A DNA stretch of 15,970 nt, from assembly GCA_001801495.1 (NCBI GenBank), contig MGXW01000092.1, positions 1 through 15,970 on the forward strand, read 5' to 3'. Below are positions 1 through 8,655 of this stretch, one piece after another. This DNA is from Gammaproteobacteria bacterium RIFCSPHIGHO2_12_FULL_37_34. GTDB taxonomy: Bacteria; Pseudomonadota; Gammaproteobacteria; DSM-16500. The position numbers and the translations under genes were made by a program. The notes under the pieces are model-generated. The model was not told the DNA's origin. It saw only the letters and a list, made by a program, of their open reading frames with translations, and ran no database searches. How positions within the stretch are numbered: position 1 is the stretch's first letter; each line of letters begins with the position of its first letter.

Positions 1-61
1 AATTTTTCACTTTATTTTTTAATTTTGTTATGGCTTAACATATTTAAAGGGTGCTCTCAAA

Positions 62-1363
62 ATGATAATTTCTCCACCTACAGGTACTAAAGATTTTGGT
101 ATCCAGGATTGTCGAATTAGAAGAAAAATATTCGATAAATTGATTACTGTTGCTGAAGCCTTTGCATTTCAGCCTCTAGAAACTCCGGCTATTGAGCGCA
201 TTGAAACAATGCAAGGAAAATATGGTGAAGAAGGCGAAAAGCTATTTTTTAAAATTCTTAAGCGTGGAGAACAAGCCAATTCTGGTGAATGTGATTTAGC
301 TTTGCGATATGATTTAACTGTTCCAGCCATGCGCTATTACACATCAAATCGCGGGAAATTACCAAAAATCTTCAAGCGTTTTCAGTATGGACCAGTTTGG
401 AGAGCTGAACGACCTGGTAAAGATCGTTATAGGCAATTTTATCAATTCGATTTTGATATTTATGGCTCAACACTTTTGAGTGCTGATATTGAATGTTTAA
501 ATGTAACAATTAGTTGTTTAAAAGCGATTGGATTGAATAATTTTTTTATTCGCTTAAATTCAAGGAAACTTTTGTATGCCCTAATGAATGAATTCAATGT
601 TCCTGAAAATTTATTCCAAACAATCATAACGCTTATTGATAAAGTGGATAAAATTGGCGTTGGGGAATTAAGTGAAAATCTAATGCCTTATAAAGATATA
701 GGAAAAATTAAAGAACTCTCAAATAATTTTTTAAAACAAAATTATAATGATCTTTTTATTAATTTACTTAGATTAAAAAAAGAAAATGTTGAATCAATTG
801 ATGAATTGGTTGAACTTATTAAAGTATCAAATACCTTTTTAAGGGAAGATCAAATTAAAATAGATATGACTTTAGCCAGAGGAATAGATTATTATAGTGG
901 ATGTATCTTTGAAGTAGAAATTCCTGGAATAAAAGGTTCTATTGCGGCTGGTGGTAGATATAATCATTTATCAAAATTATTTATAGATGAGGAAGTCCCT
1001 GTGTGCGGTGCATCTTTAGGCATTGAACGAATTATTCCACTTATTGATGGTGATAGTTTAGAAATAATAAATCATGTTGATGTATATATCTCATGTACTA
1101 ACAATGACTTTGCTTCAATTGTGAAGCTAGCAAATGACCTTAGAAGTATAGGATTTAGAGTTGAATCTCAACGAGGTTCATCAGGAAAGTTTCGCAAAGA
1201 ACTTTCCTATGCAAACCAAATTAATTCTATTTATTTTATTTTTCAGGGTGATAATGAAAGACAATCCAACCAATTTTTTCTAAAAGATATGAAAGATAAT
1301 AAAATAGAAGGTAAATTTTCTTATGATGAAGTAATTGAAATGCTAAAAAATTTAAGAAAATAA
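62..1363 (+). CDS. hisS: Histidyl-tRNA synthetase (class II), Bacteroidetes-like type
   Basis: Charges tRNA-His with histidine in the cytoplasm. The 433-residue length is normal for the family. Seen in order: an N-terminal GTKDF segment, the KYGEEGEKLFFKI block, LALRYDLTVP, class II motif 2 around GPVWRAERPGKDRYRQFYQF with its ATP-contacting Arg, the histidine-binding signature LARGIDYYSG, AAGGRYNHL, and a motif 3 GASLGIERI. A C-terminal anticodon-binding domain covers roughly residues 335-433. The motif 2 wording (VWRAERP rather than the E. coli MFRHERP) is the form I associate with Bacteroidetes and some other lineages. The start is preceded by AAAGGG about ten bases upstream. The gene looks more AT-rich than its neighbours, with long A/T runs around 700-850. 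It ends facing the msh operon. No loss of a catalytic motif is visible, so it is probably functional. Whether it is the only hisS or a second copy cannot be told here. Confidence 0.93.
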   Translation: MIISPPTGTKDFGIQDCRIRRKIFDKLITVAEAFAFQPLETPAIERIETMQGKYGEEGEKLFFKILKRGEQANSGECDLALRYDLTVPAMRYYTSNRGKLPKIFKRFQYGPVWRAERPGKDRYRQFYQFDFDIYGSTLLSADIECLNVTISCLKAIGLNNFFIRLNSRKLLYALMNEFNVPENLFQTIITLIDKVDKIGVGELSENLMPYKDIGKIKELSNNFLKQNYNDLFINLLRLKKENVESIDELVELIKVSNTFLREDQIKIDMTLARGIDYYSGCIFEVEIPGIKGSIAAGGRYNHLSKLFIDEEVPVCGASLGIERIIPLIDGDSLEIINHVDVYISCTNNDFASIVKLANDLRSIGFRVESQRGSSGKFRKELSYANQINSIYFIFQGDNERQSNQFFLKDMKDNKIEGKFSYDEVIEMLKNLRK

Positions 1364-1537
1364 ATTCATCAACAAAAGTTATTTGCAACCAATCCAGATT
1401 CTTTAAATAAACAGATGGAAAATCTCGATCTTGCAAATCGGGTGTGTCAGCACAAGTGTGTAAATAGGCCATGGTTCCCTATCTGTGCAGAAATGATTAC
1501 AACAAGATTAGATTAGTGTGGCCTCAGGTGATTGGCT

Positions 1538-1756
1538 TTAGGGTGCTTTTTCGTGTGTTCCGACATAGTACACCTCAATTACTTTTCGTTTCTTATCCAG
1601 AACTTCCCAGCAACAAACGTAAGTTGGTTTGCCTTTTTGTAAATGGCAATGTCTTTTATCACCTCTGATTCCCTGTAGCTTGCCATAGTTTGGCCAGCTC
1701 GAAACCGCAGGTCCTTGAGTAGCTAAATCCACAAACAACAACCTTAATTTAAGCAT
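1538..1756 (-). pseudogene. RelE/ParE-like toxin remnant, N-terminally truncated
   Basis: This 72-residue frame ends in a block that reads like the C-terminal half of a small RelE-like toxin family (cytotoxic translational repressor of a toxin-antitoxin system). The recognisable parts are WPNYGKL, KRHCHLQKGKPTYVCCWEV and VIEVYYVGTHEKAP. From memory, members run about 90-100 residues, begin roughly 30 residues earlier and end in APY. Here the frame is closed by TGA at 1775-1777, and a stop directly follows the final AP. No ribosome binding site and no partner antitoxin were recognised on either side. It begins about 30 bases past the mshG stop on the same strand. I read it as a decayed toxin gene; a shortened but expressed protein is possible. 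The rest of the interval between hisS and mshG (1364-1788) shows nothing else I can name. Confidence 0.5.
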
Positions 1757-1788
1757 CAGCCAGAAATTAATAGCTCACCTGTTAACAT

Positions 1789-3012
1789 TTATGTTTTTAT
1801 CAAATCAACCATGTTCCACACAGGCAAATAGACACCTAATGCTACAATCAAAATTAATATTGCCATGATGCCAGTTAAAATGGGTCCTGTTTGATCATTA
1901 ATTCGTTTGAGATCAAATTCTATTTCATGACTATGAAAATTGGCAATATAATCGAAAGCAGGGCCTAGCTCACCATTTTTTTCGCCAACCGATAATATTT
2001 GAATTTCAAGTGGTGTGAGTAACGTAATTTTGACTATGGCATTGGTAAAACCCATACCGCGCTTAATCGCTTCTTGTACTTGAGTGACTTGATCAATCAC
2101 ATACGTGTTCGTTAAAGTATCTCTAATTAGAAGCAAACCTTGATCGATCGATATGCCAGCATGAATTACAATTTTAAATGCTCTTGCAAAACGAATTAAG
2201 ATAACTCTTTTTAATAGACTACCTATGAGTGGTAAACGTAGTTCATATTTATGCCATCGATATTTTCCTTGCGCAGTACGAAGATACCGGAAAATGAAGG
2301 CCCCTAATAATACCAACAACAAAAGAGTATAACCACCGTAGTGAGTTAAGAAATTGGATAGGTTGATTAATATATAGGTTTGCCAAGGTAGTGGTATATC
2401 AAGGTTGACGTAAAATTTTGCAAAGGTCGGTATGACAAATATGTTTAAAATAATAAACGCTGAGAAAATAGAGATTAAAACAAATAACGGATAACGAAAA
2501 ATAGTTTTAATTTGTTTTCGCGTATTTGATTCAAATTCGAGATATTGATGAACATAGCCAAAAGCATCGCTCAAATGGCCTGTTTTTTCACCAATTTGGA
2601 CAATGCTCACCATAATAGGAGAAAAAATTTGCACATGCTGTTGCATGGCAACAGAGAGTGTTTGACCTTTCTCTAAATCATCAATAATGCTATATAAAGC
2701 GCGTGCAAGCCGTTGGCTACGTGTGTAGCTCGCAAGCTGCTTGATAGCAGTGACCATCGGAACATTAGCCTGATGCAATAATTGCATTTGACGAGCAAAA
2801 ATAGCTAATTCATCAAGATGCAAACGATCGTTTTGAAATTTAGTTTGAATTTTATCCCAATAGTTTTGTTTGGTTTGTGCTAATGAAATTTGAAAAACAC
2901 TAATGCCTTCTTTCAACAACTCCGTATTTAGACTATCTGCATCTGCTGCTTGCCGTTGACCAGTTCTTAAGCGTCCTTCTTTATCTCGACCACGATAACT
3001 AAATTGCAACAT
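1789..3012 (-). CDS. mshG: MSHA pilus inner-membrane platform protein MshG (GspF/PilC family)
   Basis: Polytopic inner-membrane protein on which the MshE ATPase acts to extrude pilin subunits. The 407-residue length is typical of GspF/PilC proteins. Two homologous GspF domains are visible: about residues 70-195 (ELAIFARQMQLLHQANVPM, then IVQIGEKTGHLSDAF) and about 270-395 (RFARAFKIVIHAGISI, then ILSVGEKNGELGPAFDYIA). Hydrophobic segments follow each domain, near 169-196, 225-243 and a last one near the C terminus (ILTGIMAILILIVALGVYLP). The start lies 15 bases past the mshE stop. It is the last gene of the minus-strand operon. In canonical MSHA loci mshF, mshB and mshA follow mshG; here the next thing on this strand is a toxin remnant. 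Confidence 0.93.
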   Translation of the reverse strand: MLQFSYRGRDKEGRLRTGQRQAADADSLNTELLKEGISVFQISLAQTKQNYWDKIQTKFQNDRLHLDELAIFARQMQLLHQANVPMVTAIKQLASYTRSQRLARALYSIIDDLEKGQTLSVAMQQHVQIFSPIMVSIVQIGEKTGHLSDAFGYVHQYLEFESNTRKQIKTIFRYPLFVLISIFSAFIILNIFVIPTFAKFYVNLDIPLPWQTYILINLSNFLTHYGGYTLLLLVLLGAFIFRYLRTAQGKYRWHKYELRLPLIGSLLKRVILIRFARAFKIVIHAGISIDQGLLLIRDTLTNTYVIDQVTQVQEAIKRGMGFTNAIVKITLLTPLEIQILSVGEKNGELGPAFDYIANFHSHEIEFDLKRINDQTGPILTGIMAILILIVALGVYLPVWNMVDLIKT

Positions 3013-3027
3013 AGGTGAGATATCTCA

Positions 3028-4722
3028 TTATATTGCTCCAGCCATACGAATAATTTCATCTACAGTGGTGATGCCATGCGTTGCCATTTCTAAACCAACA
3101 TGTGTGAGTGGATGATAAAGAGTTTCTTTAACTGCCAAATTGTAAAATGCGCTGGTGTTATTTTCACGGAGCGCTGTTGTTAAACTTGAAGAAATCGGTA
3201 ATATTTCAAATACACCTTGTCGACCTAAGTAACCTGTTTGACGGCAATACGTGCATCCTGCACCATGTTTAAATGACTGATTGGCATATTTAGGGTCGAT
3301 AGAAGTTACCCACGCTTGCTCAGCAGGTGTGAGAGTAGCATTTTGAATACATTTGGAACAAATACGGCGCACCAAGCGTTGTGCTAATATGGCTCGTAAC
3401 ACACCCGCAAGCAAATAACCTTCTGCCCCCATGTCGAGTAATCGAGTAATGGTACTGATGCTGTCATTCGTATGCAATGTTGCTAAAACCAAATGGCCTG
3501 TCATGGCGGCTCGCAACGCAATTTCAAGTGTTTCTTTATCACGAATTTCACCGATCATAATAATGTCTGGATCTTGACGTAAAATAGATCGCAAGACATT
3601 AGCAAAAGTAAGATCAATTTGTGGATTCACTTGAACTTGATTAATGCGCTCTATGCGATACTCAACTGGATCTTCTACTGTAATAATTTTATCTTCTGGC
3701 GAATTTAATCGATTTAAAGAGGCATATAATGTGGTTGTTTTGCCACTACCAGTTGGACCAACGATGAGCAATATACCGTAAGCAGCTAATAAAGCTTGCG
3801 CATAATATTGATATAACTCAGCAGGCATACCAAGTTGTTCAATTTGTAATAATTCGGCAGATTGATTTAATAAGCGCATCACAACTGATTCGCCATGTTG
3901 TTGTGGTAAAGTTGATACGCGAATATCGTAATTTCGTTTTCTCACATGAATGCTGAATCGCCCATCTTGCGGTAAACGTTTTTCAGCAATGTTCAAACCA
4001 GACATGAGTTTGATACGTTGCACTAATGCATGGGTAATATCTTTTTCATTTAAAACTTGTTCTTGCAATAAACCATCGATGCGTAACCGGATGCGTAAGA
4101 TATTTTCACCCGGTTCAATATGAATATCGGAAGCATTCATTTGTGCTGCGTCTTCAAAAATAGAACGCAATAGATTGACGACAGGTATATCTTTAGAAGT
4201 CAGCTCTTCAGTTGCAGTCCAGACATCTAAATCATTGGTTTGTAATTCAGCAGATAATTCACCTGCAAACTGAGTGATTTCTTCCGCGTGTCGATAAATG
4301 TTATCGAGTATGGGTAAAAAATCTTCTTCCCGAATAAGGGCTAGATTTATTTTTTTATTCAATACACTTTCAATTTCTTCGCGGGCAAGTAAATTAGTAG
4401 GATCAACCATGCCTACTAAAAGTTTATTATCTTCTTTTTTAAGAATAATGGCTCGGTAATGTCTGGCATAAAATTCTGGAAGTAATTTTACAGTTGGTGG
4501 ATCAATAGTAAAATGTTTGAGATCAATATATGGAATGTTCAGTTGGTGGGAGAGTAGTTCTAATAGTTTGTCTTCTTTAATAAAACCTAATTCCACTAGA
4601 ATTTGTCCAATTTTTTTATCTGTTTTTTTTTGTTGTTCAAGGGCAAGATTCAGTTGTTCTTCCGTAATCAGTTTATGTTCCAATAGAATTTCTGCAATAT
4701 AACTCTTTTTACTTCTTATCAT
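3028..4722 (-). CDS. mshE: MSHA pilus extension ATPase MshE (GspE/PilB family)
   Basis: Cytoplasmic hexameric ATPase that powers pilus extension. The 564 residues fit the family. The N-terminal MshEN region (about 1-150) holds two copies of the cyclic-di-GMP-binding motif of the type RLGxxL..G..L..xLxxQ. The second copy (residues 37-60, KIGQILVELGF and LLSHQ) is well kept. The first (about 8-31, YIAEILLEHK) lacks the Arg and both Gly positions. The ATPase domain has Walker A GPTGSGKT (322-329), the Walker B region DPDIIMIGEIRD (from 384), and the His-box TGHLVLATLHTND. A zinc-type tetracysteine is present as CSKC (455-458) and CTYC (490-493). The start overlaps the mshN stop by 14 bases, implying translational coupling. 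Regulation by c-di-GMP is known for the family; the weak first motif makes the affinity here uncertain. Confidence 0.95.
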   Translation of the reverse strand: MIRSKKSYIAEILLEHKLITEEQLNLALEQQKKTDKKIGQILVELGFIKEDKLLELLSHQLNIPYIDLKHFTIDPPTVKLLPEFYARHYRAIILKKEDNKLLVGMVDPTNLLAREEIESVLNKKINLALIREEDFLPILDNIYRHAEEITQFAGELSAELQTNDLDVWTATEELTSKDIPVVNLLRSIFEDAAQMNASDIHIEPGENILRIRLRIDGLLQEQVLNEKDITHALVQRIKLMSGLNIAEKRLPQDGRFSIHVRKRNYDIRVSTLPQQHGESVVMRLLNQSAELLQIEQLGMPAELYQYYAQALLAAYGILLIVGPTGSGKTTTLYASLNRLNSPEDKIITVEDPVEYRIERINQVQVNPQIDLTFANVLRSILRQDPDIIMIGEIRDKETLEIALRAAMTGHLVLATLHTNDSISTITRLLDMGAEGYLLAGVLRAILAQRLVRRICSKCIQNATLTPAEQAWVTSIDPKYANQSFKHGAGCTYCRQTGYLGRQGVFEILPISSSLTTALRENNTSAFYNLAVKETLYHPLTHVGLEMATHGITTVDEIIRMAGAI

Positions 4723-5956
4723 CGCTTGTCTCTTTTAAAGTTTGCAGATGTTGTTGCAAGTAGATAACCGATTTTGGATGCAGTTGACCTTGTGTTAATG
4801 CTTGTGTATAAGCATCGGTAGCACTTTTCATGTGCCCTAGTTTTTCTAAAGCCACACCCAGACCATACCACCAATTTCCATTTGTTGGATGTTGGGCGAG
4901 TAATTTTCTATAGATATTGGCTGCTAGTAAATTGTTATTGGCATGTTCATATAAGGCTGCGAGGATGGCATAAAAATCTGGATTTTCATCAATGTTGGGA
5001 GAAACACTTTGTAGTAAAGCTAATGCTTGTTTTGTATTTCCTTCGGTTGTTAATAGTCGCGCTTTTAATTCAATGAAAGGAATGTGTTTTGGATAACGTA
5101 CTAAACCATCATCAATTAATTGTTTAGCTTGGCGCAGATCTTTTTTATCGATTAATAAGGCAACGAGTGATACACGAGCATCATTGTAAGTTGGATTAAT
5201 CTTAAGAATAGTGGATAGTTCAGAAATGGCATGAGTATCTTGACCATTCTGAATGGATTCTAGCGCTGTTTGATAATGTTGGGATAAAGAACCTTGAAGA
5301 GTAGGTGTTACAATCGGCTCAGCATTTTTTATAGAGGTTGCTGTATCTGTTGTTTGATATTCAACAGCAATGACTAGTTCAGGATTGTTATTTTCATTGT
5401 TTAAATTAACATATTTAATCACTGCGCCTGGATAAGTGTATAGATTAAAGCGCGTATCGCCATTGATGTGTTGTGTGATGATGCGTTGAATAGCAGTATT
5501 AAGATGATTGATGGCAGGTAACTCGGATTTTAATTGTGCATGGGCGATAGTCAAATAAAATTGATTGGGTAAATTACCATTTGATAATCGATAAAGAGCT
5601 ACGTGATCTAACAGAAATGAAATTTCAGTAATATTGTCTTTCACTTGCAAGGTTATACCTAAAATGGATGCAGGTTGTAGCCATTCCATATTTTCTTTTA
5701 TGGTTGGAATAACAGGTGATTTTTCTATGGTGTTGCCCTGTGGCACATTTATGAGATGTGGTTTGCTAATGATATCGTGCAACACTAAAATAGTGATTGT
5801 GAGAAAAAATAGAATGATACTCACTATCAGCACTTGTTTGTAAGGAAAAAAACGTGATGTGGAATGCTTAGCATCTGTTAGTGTAATATAAGGTAAAGAT
5901 GTGTTTCTCGATTTTCTCTTCTCCAAATCTTTAAGCATATTATTGATCAAGCTCAT
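4709..5956 (-). CDS. mshN: MSHA biogenesis protein MshN, TPR protein with an AMIN-like middle region
   Basis: Membrane-anchored accessory protein of the MSHA machine. The N terminus MSLINNMLKDLEKRKS is the typical MshN cytoplasmic opening. One transmembrane segment follows (about residues 41-60), placing the rest in the periplasm. Residues about 101-200 are predicted beta-rich (for example ITEISFLLDH and NQFYLTIAHA, then NGDTRFNLY) and look like an AMIN-type domain, which in other proteins binds peptidoglycan. From about 226 to 410 there are about five TPR helical hairpins (for example NPDFYAILAALYEHANNNLL and NWWYGLGVALEKLGHMKSA), suggesting protein-protein contacts, probably with MshL or MshM. 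Four bases separate it from the mshM stop upstream, and its stop overlaps the mshE start. Assignment is by N-terminal motif, TPRs and gene order. The AMIN-like call is inference. Confidence 0.85.
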   Translation of the reverse strand: MSLINNMLKDLEKRKSRNTSLPYITLTDAKHSTSRFFPYKQVLIVSIILFFLTITILVLHDIISKPHLINVPQGNTIEKSPVIPTIKENMEWLQPASILGITLQVKDNITEISFLLDHVALYRLSNGNLPNQFYLTIAHAQLKSELPAINHLNTAIQRIITQHINGDTRFNLYTYPGAVIKYVNLNNENNNPELVIAVEYQTTDTATSIKNAEPIVTPTLQGSLSQHYQTALESIQNGQDTHAISELSTILKINPTYNDARVSLVALLIDKKDLRQAKQLIDDGLVRYPKHIPFIELKARLLTTEGNTKQALALLQSVSPNIDENPDFYAILAALYEHANNNLLAANIYRKLLAQHPTNGNWWYGLGVALEKLGHMKSATDAYTQALTQGQLHPKSVIYLQQHLQTLKETSDDKK

Positions 5957-5960
5957 GTAA

Positions 5961-6860
5961 CTATATTCCTGGCATAAAAAAGAGGGCGAGAATCATTGTT
6001 ATAAGAAGACTTATCCCAATTAACCATTTACTTCGATTTATAAATGAAAGTTTTGCTGATTCGGTATCATTGATCGCCATTTTCATTGCATGATGATCAA
6101 TTTGTTGTATACCTTTTCCATAAGCAACGAGTAATGCTTTATGTGAGAGAATATTGACGATGCGCGGAATGCCGCGACTTGCACGAAATAATAAATTTTT
6201 GGCATGGGTGGTAAATAAATTCCCATGGGTATAACCAGCCTTTGCTAAGCGATGGTTTAGATAGGTATCTAAATCATCTCTATTCATCAGAGGTAATCGA
6301 TAAGAAAAAGTGATGCGTTGTTTGAGTTGTCGCAGTTTTTCTTGATTTAAACGTTGATCTAATTCGGGTTGAGCAAATAATATGACTTGAACTAGTTTAA
6401 TATTCTCAGTTTCAAGATTTGTTAATAAGCGAATGGTTTCTAGCCCTTCATCACTTAACGCTTGTGCTTCATCAATCAATAAAATAATTTTTTTTCCATG
6501 AGCATGCAAGGTAATAAGATGTTGATAAAGGGCTGTTAATAACTCATGCTGATCCTGCCATTTAATGGGGTCTAATCCTATTTCTCGGGCGAATGCTTTG
6601 CGAATTTCAATAGGTGTTAAATCAGGATTGGGAATGTAGGCAGTAACAAATTGATCGTCTAAATGTTCAAGAATTTTTCGACAAAGCAATGTTTTTCCTG
6701 AGCCAACTTCCCCGATAATTTTAATGAATCCTTCACCGCTATGAATACAAAATTCTACTGTGTTTAATGCTTCTTGATGTCCTTTTAGTTGACAAAAAAA
6801 ATTAGGGTTTGGTGTTAAGCTAAATGGTAATGCAGCAAATTTAAAAAATTCTTGATACAT
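5961..6860 (-). CDS. mshM: MSHA biogenesis ATPase MshM (ExeA-like AAA)
   Basis: ExeA/GspA-like AAA ATPase, 299 residues from the chosen start. The family helps secretin assembly or insertion through the cell wall. The opening MYQEFFKFAALPFSLTPNP matches the usual N terminus of MshM/ExeA proteins. Walker A GEVGSGKT is at residues 50-57 and Walker B IILLIDEAQ near 125-133. The arginine-rich sensor region RQLKQRITFSYRLPLM and the RGIPRIVNILSHKAL block are present. A single hydrophobic segment closes the C terminus (about 278-297), tethering the ATPase to the inner membrane. I chose the ATG at 6860 because GGGAG lies seven bases upstream and because homologues begin with this Met-Tyr. A longer frame starting at 6878 adds six residues and has a worse-spaced AGGA. 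It lies between the secretin gene and mshN. Confidence 0.92.
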   Translation of the reverse strand: MYQEFFKFAALPFSLTPNPNFFCQLKGHQEALNTVEFCIHSGEGFIKIIGEVGSGKTLLCRKILEHLDDQFVTAYIPNPDLTPIEIRKAFAREIGLDPIKWQDQHELLTALYQHLITLHAHGKKIILLIDEAQALSDEGLETIRLLTNLETENIKLVQVILFAQPELDQRLNQEKLRQLKQRITFSYRLPLMNRDDLDTYLNHRLAKAGYTHGNLFTTHAKNLLFRASRGIPRIVNILSHKALLVAYGKGIQQIDHHAMKMAINDTESAKLSFINRSKWLIGISLLITMILALFFMPGI

Positions 6861-6886
6861 ATTTAGCTCCCAATCCATTCAATATA

Positions 6887-8638
6887 TTATCCTTCTCGTT
6901 CAGCTTCATTACCAAATACTTCAGGCAGCCCGCCAGCATGGAAAGGCCGCTTTAAAATTTGGAATGTTTTCTTTTCTTCTTCTAATCGATTGATAGTGGA
7001 TTTATTCGTAACAACAATCGGACGTAATAAAATAACTAATTCTGATTTTGTGGATTTTTGACCCGTACGTCGAAATAAAGCGCCTACAAAAGGAATTTTG
7101 CTTAGCCAAGGAACGCCTATGATTGTTTCACTCATATCATTTTGCATCAAACCGCCAATTACGATCACTTGGCCGTTCTTTGCTCGTACAATATTGTCTG
7201 ATTCACGAATGGTGCTAAATGCAAGCGGTAAGGTAAGATTGTTAGCAGAACCTGCAGAAGTTGCTCCCAATCCTATCACTTTAGTTTGCTCGGTTACCTT
7301 ACTCACACTAGGATGAACATGCAGTACAATTATATCGTCACTGCTAATTTCTGGTGTGACATCTAATGTGATGCCTGAAAAGAAAGGTGTTAAGGAAACA
7401 TCTTGTGAAGGAATGGTGTTGGTACCAATGATCGTGTTAGAGGTGGATACGCCTGTTACAAAAAATTCATCTTGCCCTACTTTAATCACAGCTTTTTGAT
7501 TATTGACAGTAGAAATATGTGGGCTCGATAAGACTTGCACGTTACCTTGAGATTGTAGTAATTGCAACAGTACTTTTAAATTTCCATTAATACGTACTGC
7601 AAACATACCGTTTAATGCCTTAAGATCCGTATCGCTAAATGCCACATTCGCAGCTTGTCCCACACCAGCAGTTGTATCTCCATTTCCTTCTACAATTGCT
7701 AAAGCAGGATTACCTAAAATGCTCCAATCGATACCTGCTTGATAGGCGTCGGTTAATTCGACTTCAAGAATTTTGGCTTCGAGTATGACTTGTCGATTGA
7801 GACTAGATTGTAAACTATTGACATAGCGCGTTACTCTATATAATTCACCAGGATAAGCGCGCACAATAATCACACCAGCTTGAGCATTGATAGTCACGCT
7901 TCGACCTTCTTCTTTACCAACAATATTACTAATTGCTTTTTCTAAATCTTTCCAGAATTGCATTTCCGATTTCGTTTCAATACTACTGATGGTTCCTACG
8001 CCCTCTGGTATACCTTGCGCCGTAGGGTAGGTTGTTGAATAGGATGTGGAACCACCAACTGTTACCGTACCTACTTTATTACTGACTTGACCCGTTGTTA
8101 ATTGAGTAAATGAACGACCAGTTCGTTGTACATCCAAATAATTAATGTGAAAAACTTGAGTTTGGAGTTGTGGTGGTAGTATTTCAAATCCGTAGGAAGT
8201 ACGGTGATATTCATAGCCGTAAATATCTTGTGTGGCCTCTAAGGCTTGTTTTAAAGTAACGTTTTTTAACGTAAGCGAAATCGTACCATCAATATTGGGA
8301 TGTACAATCATGTTATATTTTGTGCCAACGACAAGACCCATGAAAAATTCTTTTGCTGGCACTTTATTGGCATTCACATCAAATCGTGGCTGAATATCGT
8401 TGCTTGGATGAACATAATGAGATAATGGTGGTAATAAAGCCGTATCAAACCGTTTGAATCGCCTATATGTTGTCTGTTTATTAAATTTTTTATCAATATT
8501 TATACTGTTTTGCATAGTGGTTTGTATTTGGTCGGCGGAGGTAGGCGTTTTAGCGTGTTGTGTACAAGAGCTGAGTAAAGTGATAGAAAATAAGATGAGG
8601 ATGAGTTTCACAGTATATTTTTTTATAAGCCGTATCAT
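6887..8638 (-). CDS. mshL: MSHA pilus secretin MshL (outer-membrane lipoprotein)
   Basis: Forms the outer-membrane channel through which the pilus passes. The 583-residue precursor starts with a basic, hydrophobic signal peptide ending in the lipobox LLSSC, so Cys25 is the likely lipidated N terminus. An STN-like N domain follows (about 85-160, with PAKEFFMGLVVGTKYN and GTISLTLKNVTLKQAL). Next is a secretin N-domain containing a Gly/Ser/Thr-rich loop (about 185-235), as in other secretins. The C-terminal secretin core has VLSSPHISTVNNQKAVIKVG, LDVTPEIS and the signature region GQVIVIGGLMQ through PFVGALFRR. The start is 17 bases past the mshK stop. All the expected secretin landmarks are present, so the channel is probably functional. 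Confidence 0.95.
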   Translation of the reverse strand: MIRLIKKYTVKLILILFSITLLSSCTQHAKTPTSADQIQTTMQNSINIDKKFNKQTTYRRFKRFDTALLPPLSHYVHPSNDIQPRFDVNANKVPAKEFFMGLVVGTKYNMIVHPNIDGTISLTLKNVTLKQALEATQDIYGYEYHRTSYGFEILPPQLQTQVFHINYLDVQRTGRSFTQLTTGQVSNKVGTVTVGGSTSYSTTYPTAQGIPEGVGTISSIETKSEMQFWKDLEKAISNIVGKEEGRSVTINAQAGVIIVRAYPGELYRVTRYVNSLQSSLNRQVILEAKILEVELTDAYQAGIDWSILGNPALAIVEGNGDTTAGVGQAANVAFSDTDLKALNGMFAVRINGNLKVLLQLLQSQGNVQVLSSPHISTVNNQKAVIKVGQDEFFVTGVSTSNTIIGTNTIPSQDVSLTPFFSGITLDVTPEISSDDIIVLHVHPSVSKVTEQTKVIGLGATSAGSANNLTLPLAFSTIRESDNIVRAKNGQVIVIGGLMQNDMSETIIGVPWLSKIPFVGALFRRTGQKSTKSELVILLRPIVVTNKSTINRLEEEKKTFQILKRPFHAGGLPEVFGNEAEREG

Positions 8639-8655
8639 GTCGAATCCCTTCAGAG

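Noticed and set aside
1236..1472. Minus-strand open frame overlapping the end of hisS, a possible antitoxin partner of the toxin remnant
   Set aside because: More than half of it is antisense to hisS, its residues show no helix-turn-helix or antitoxin pattern, and there is no ribosome binding site.
1471..1668. Plus-strand open frame in the hisS-mshG interval
   Set aside because: It is antisense to the recognisable toxin block, and its own translation matches nothing I know.
1364..1788. Rho-independent terminator between the converging hisS and mshG genes
   Set aside because: No GC-rich hairpin followed by a T-run is visible on either strand; only a short AT palindrome near 1743-1753.
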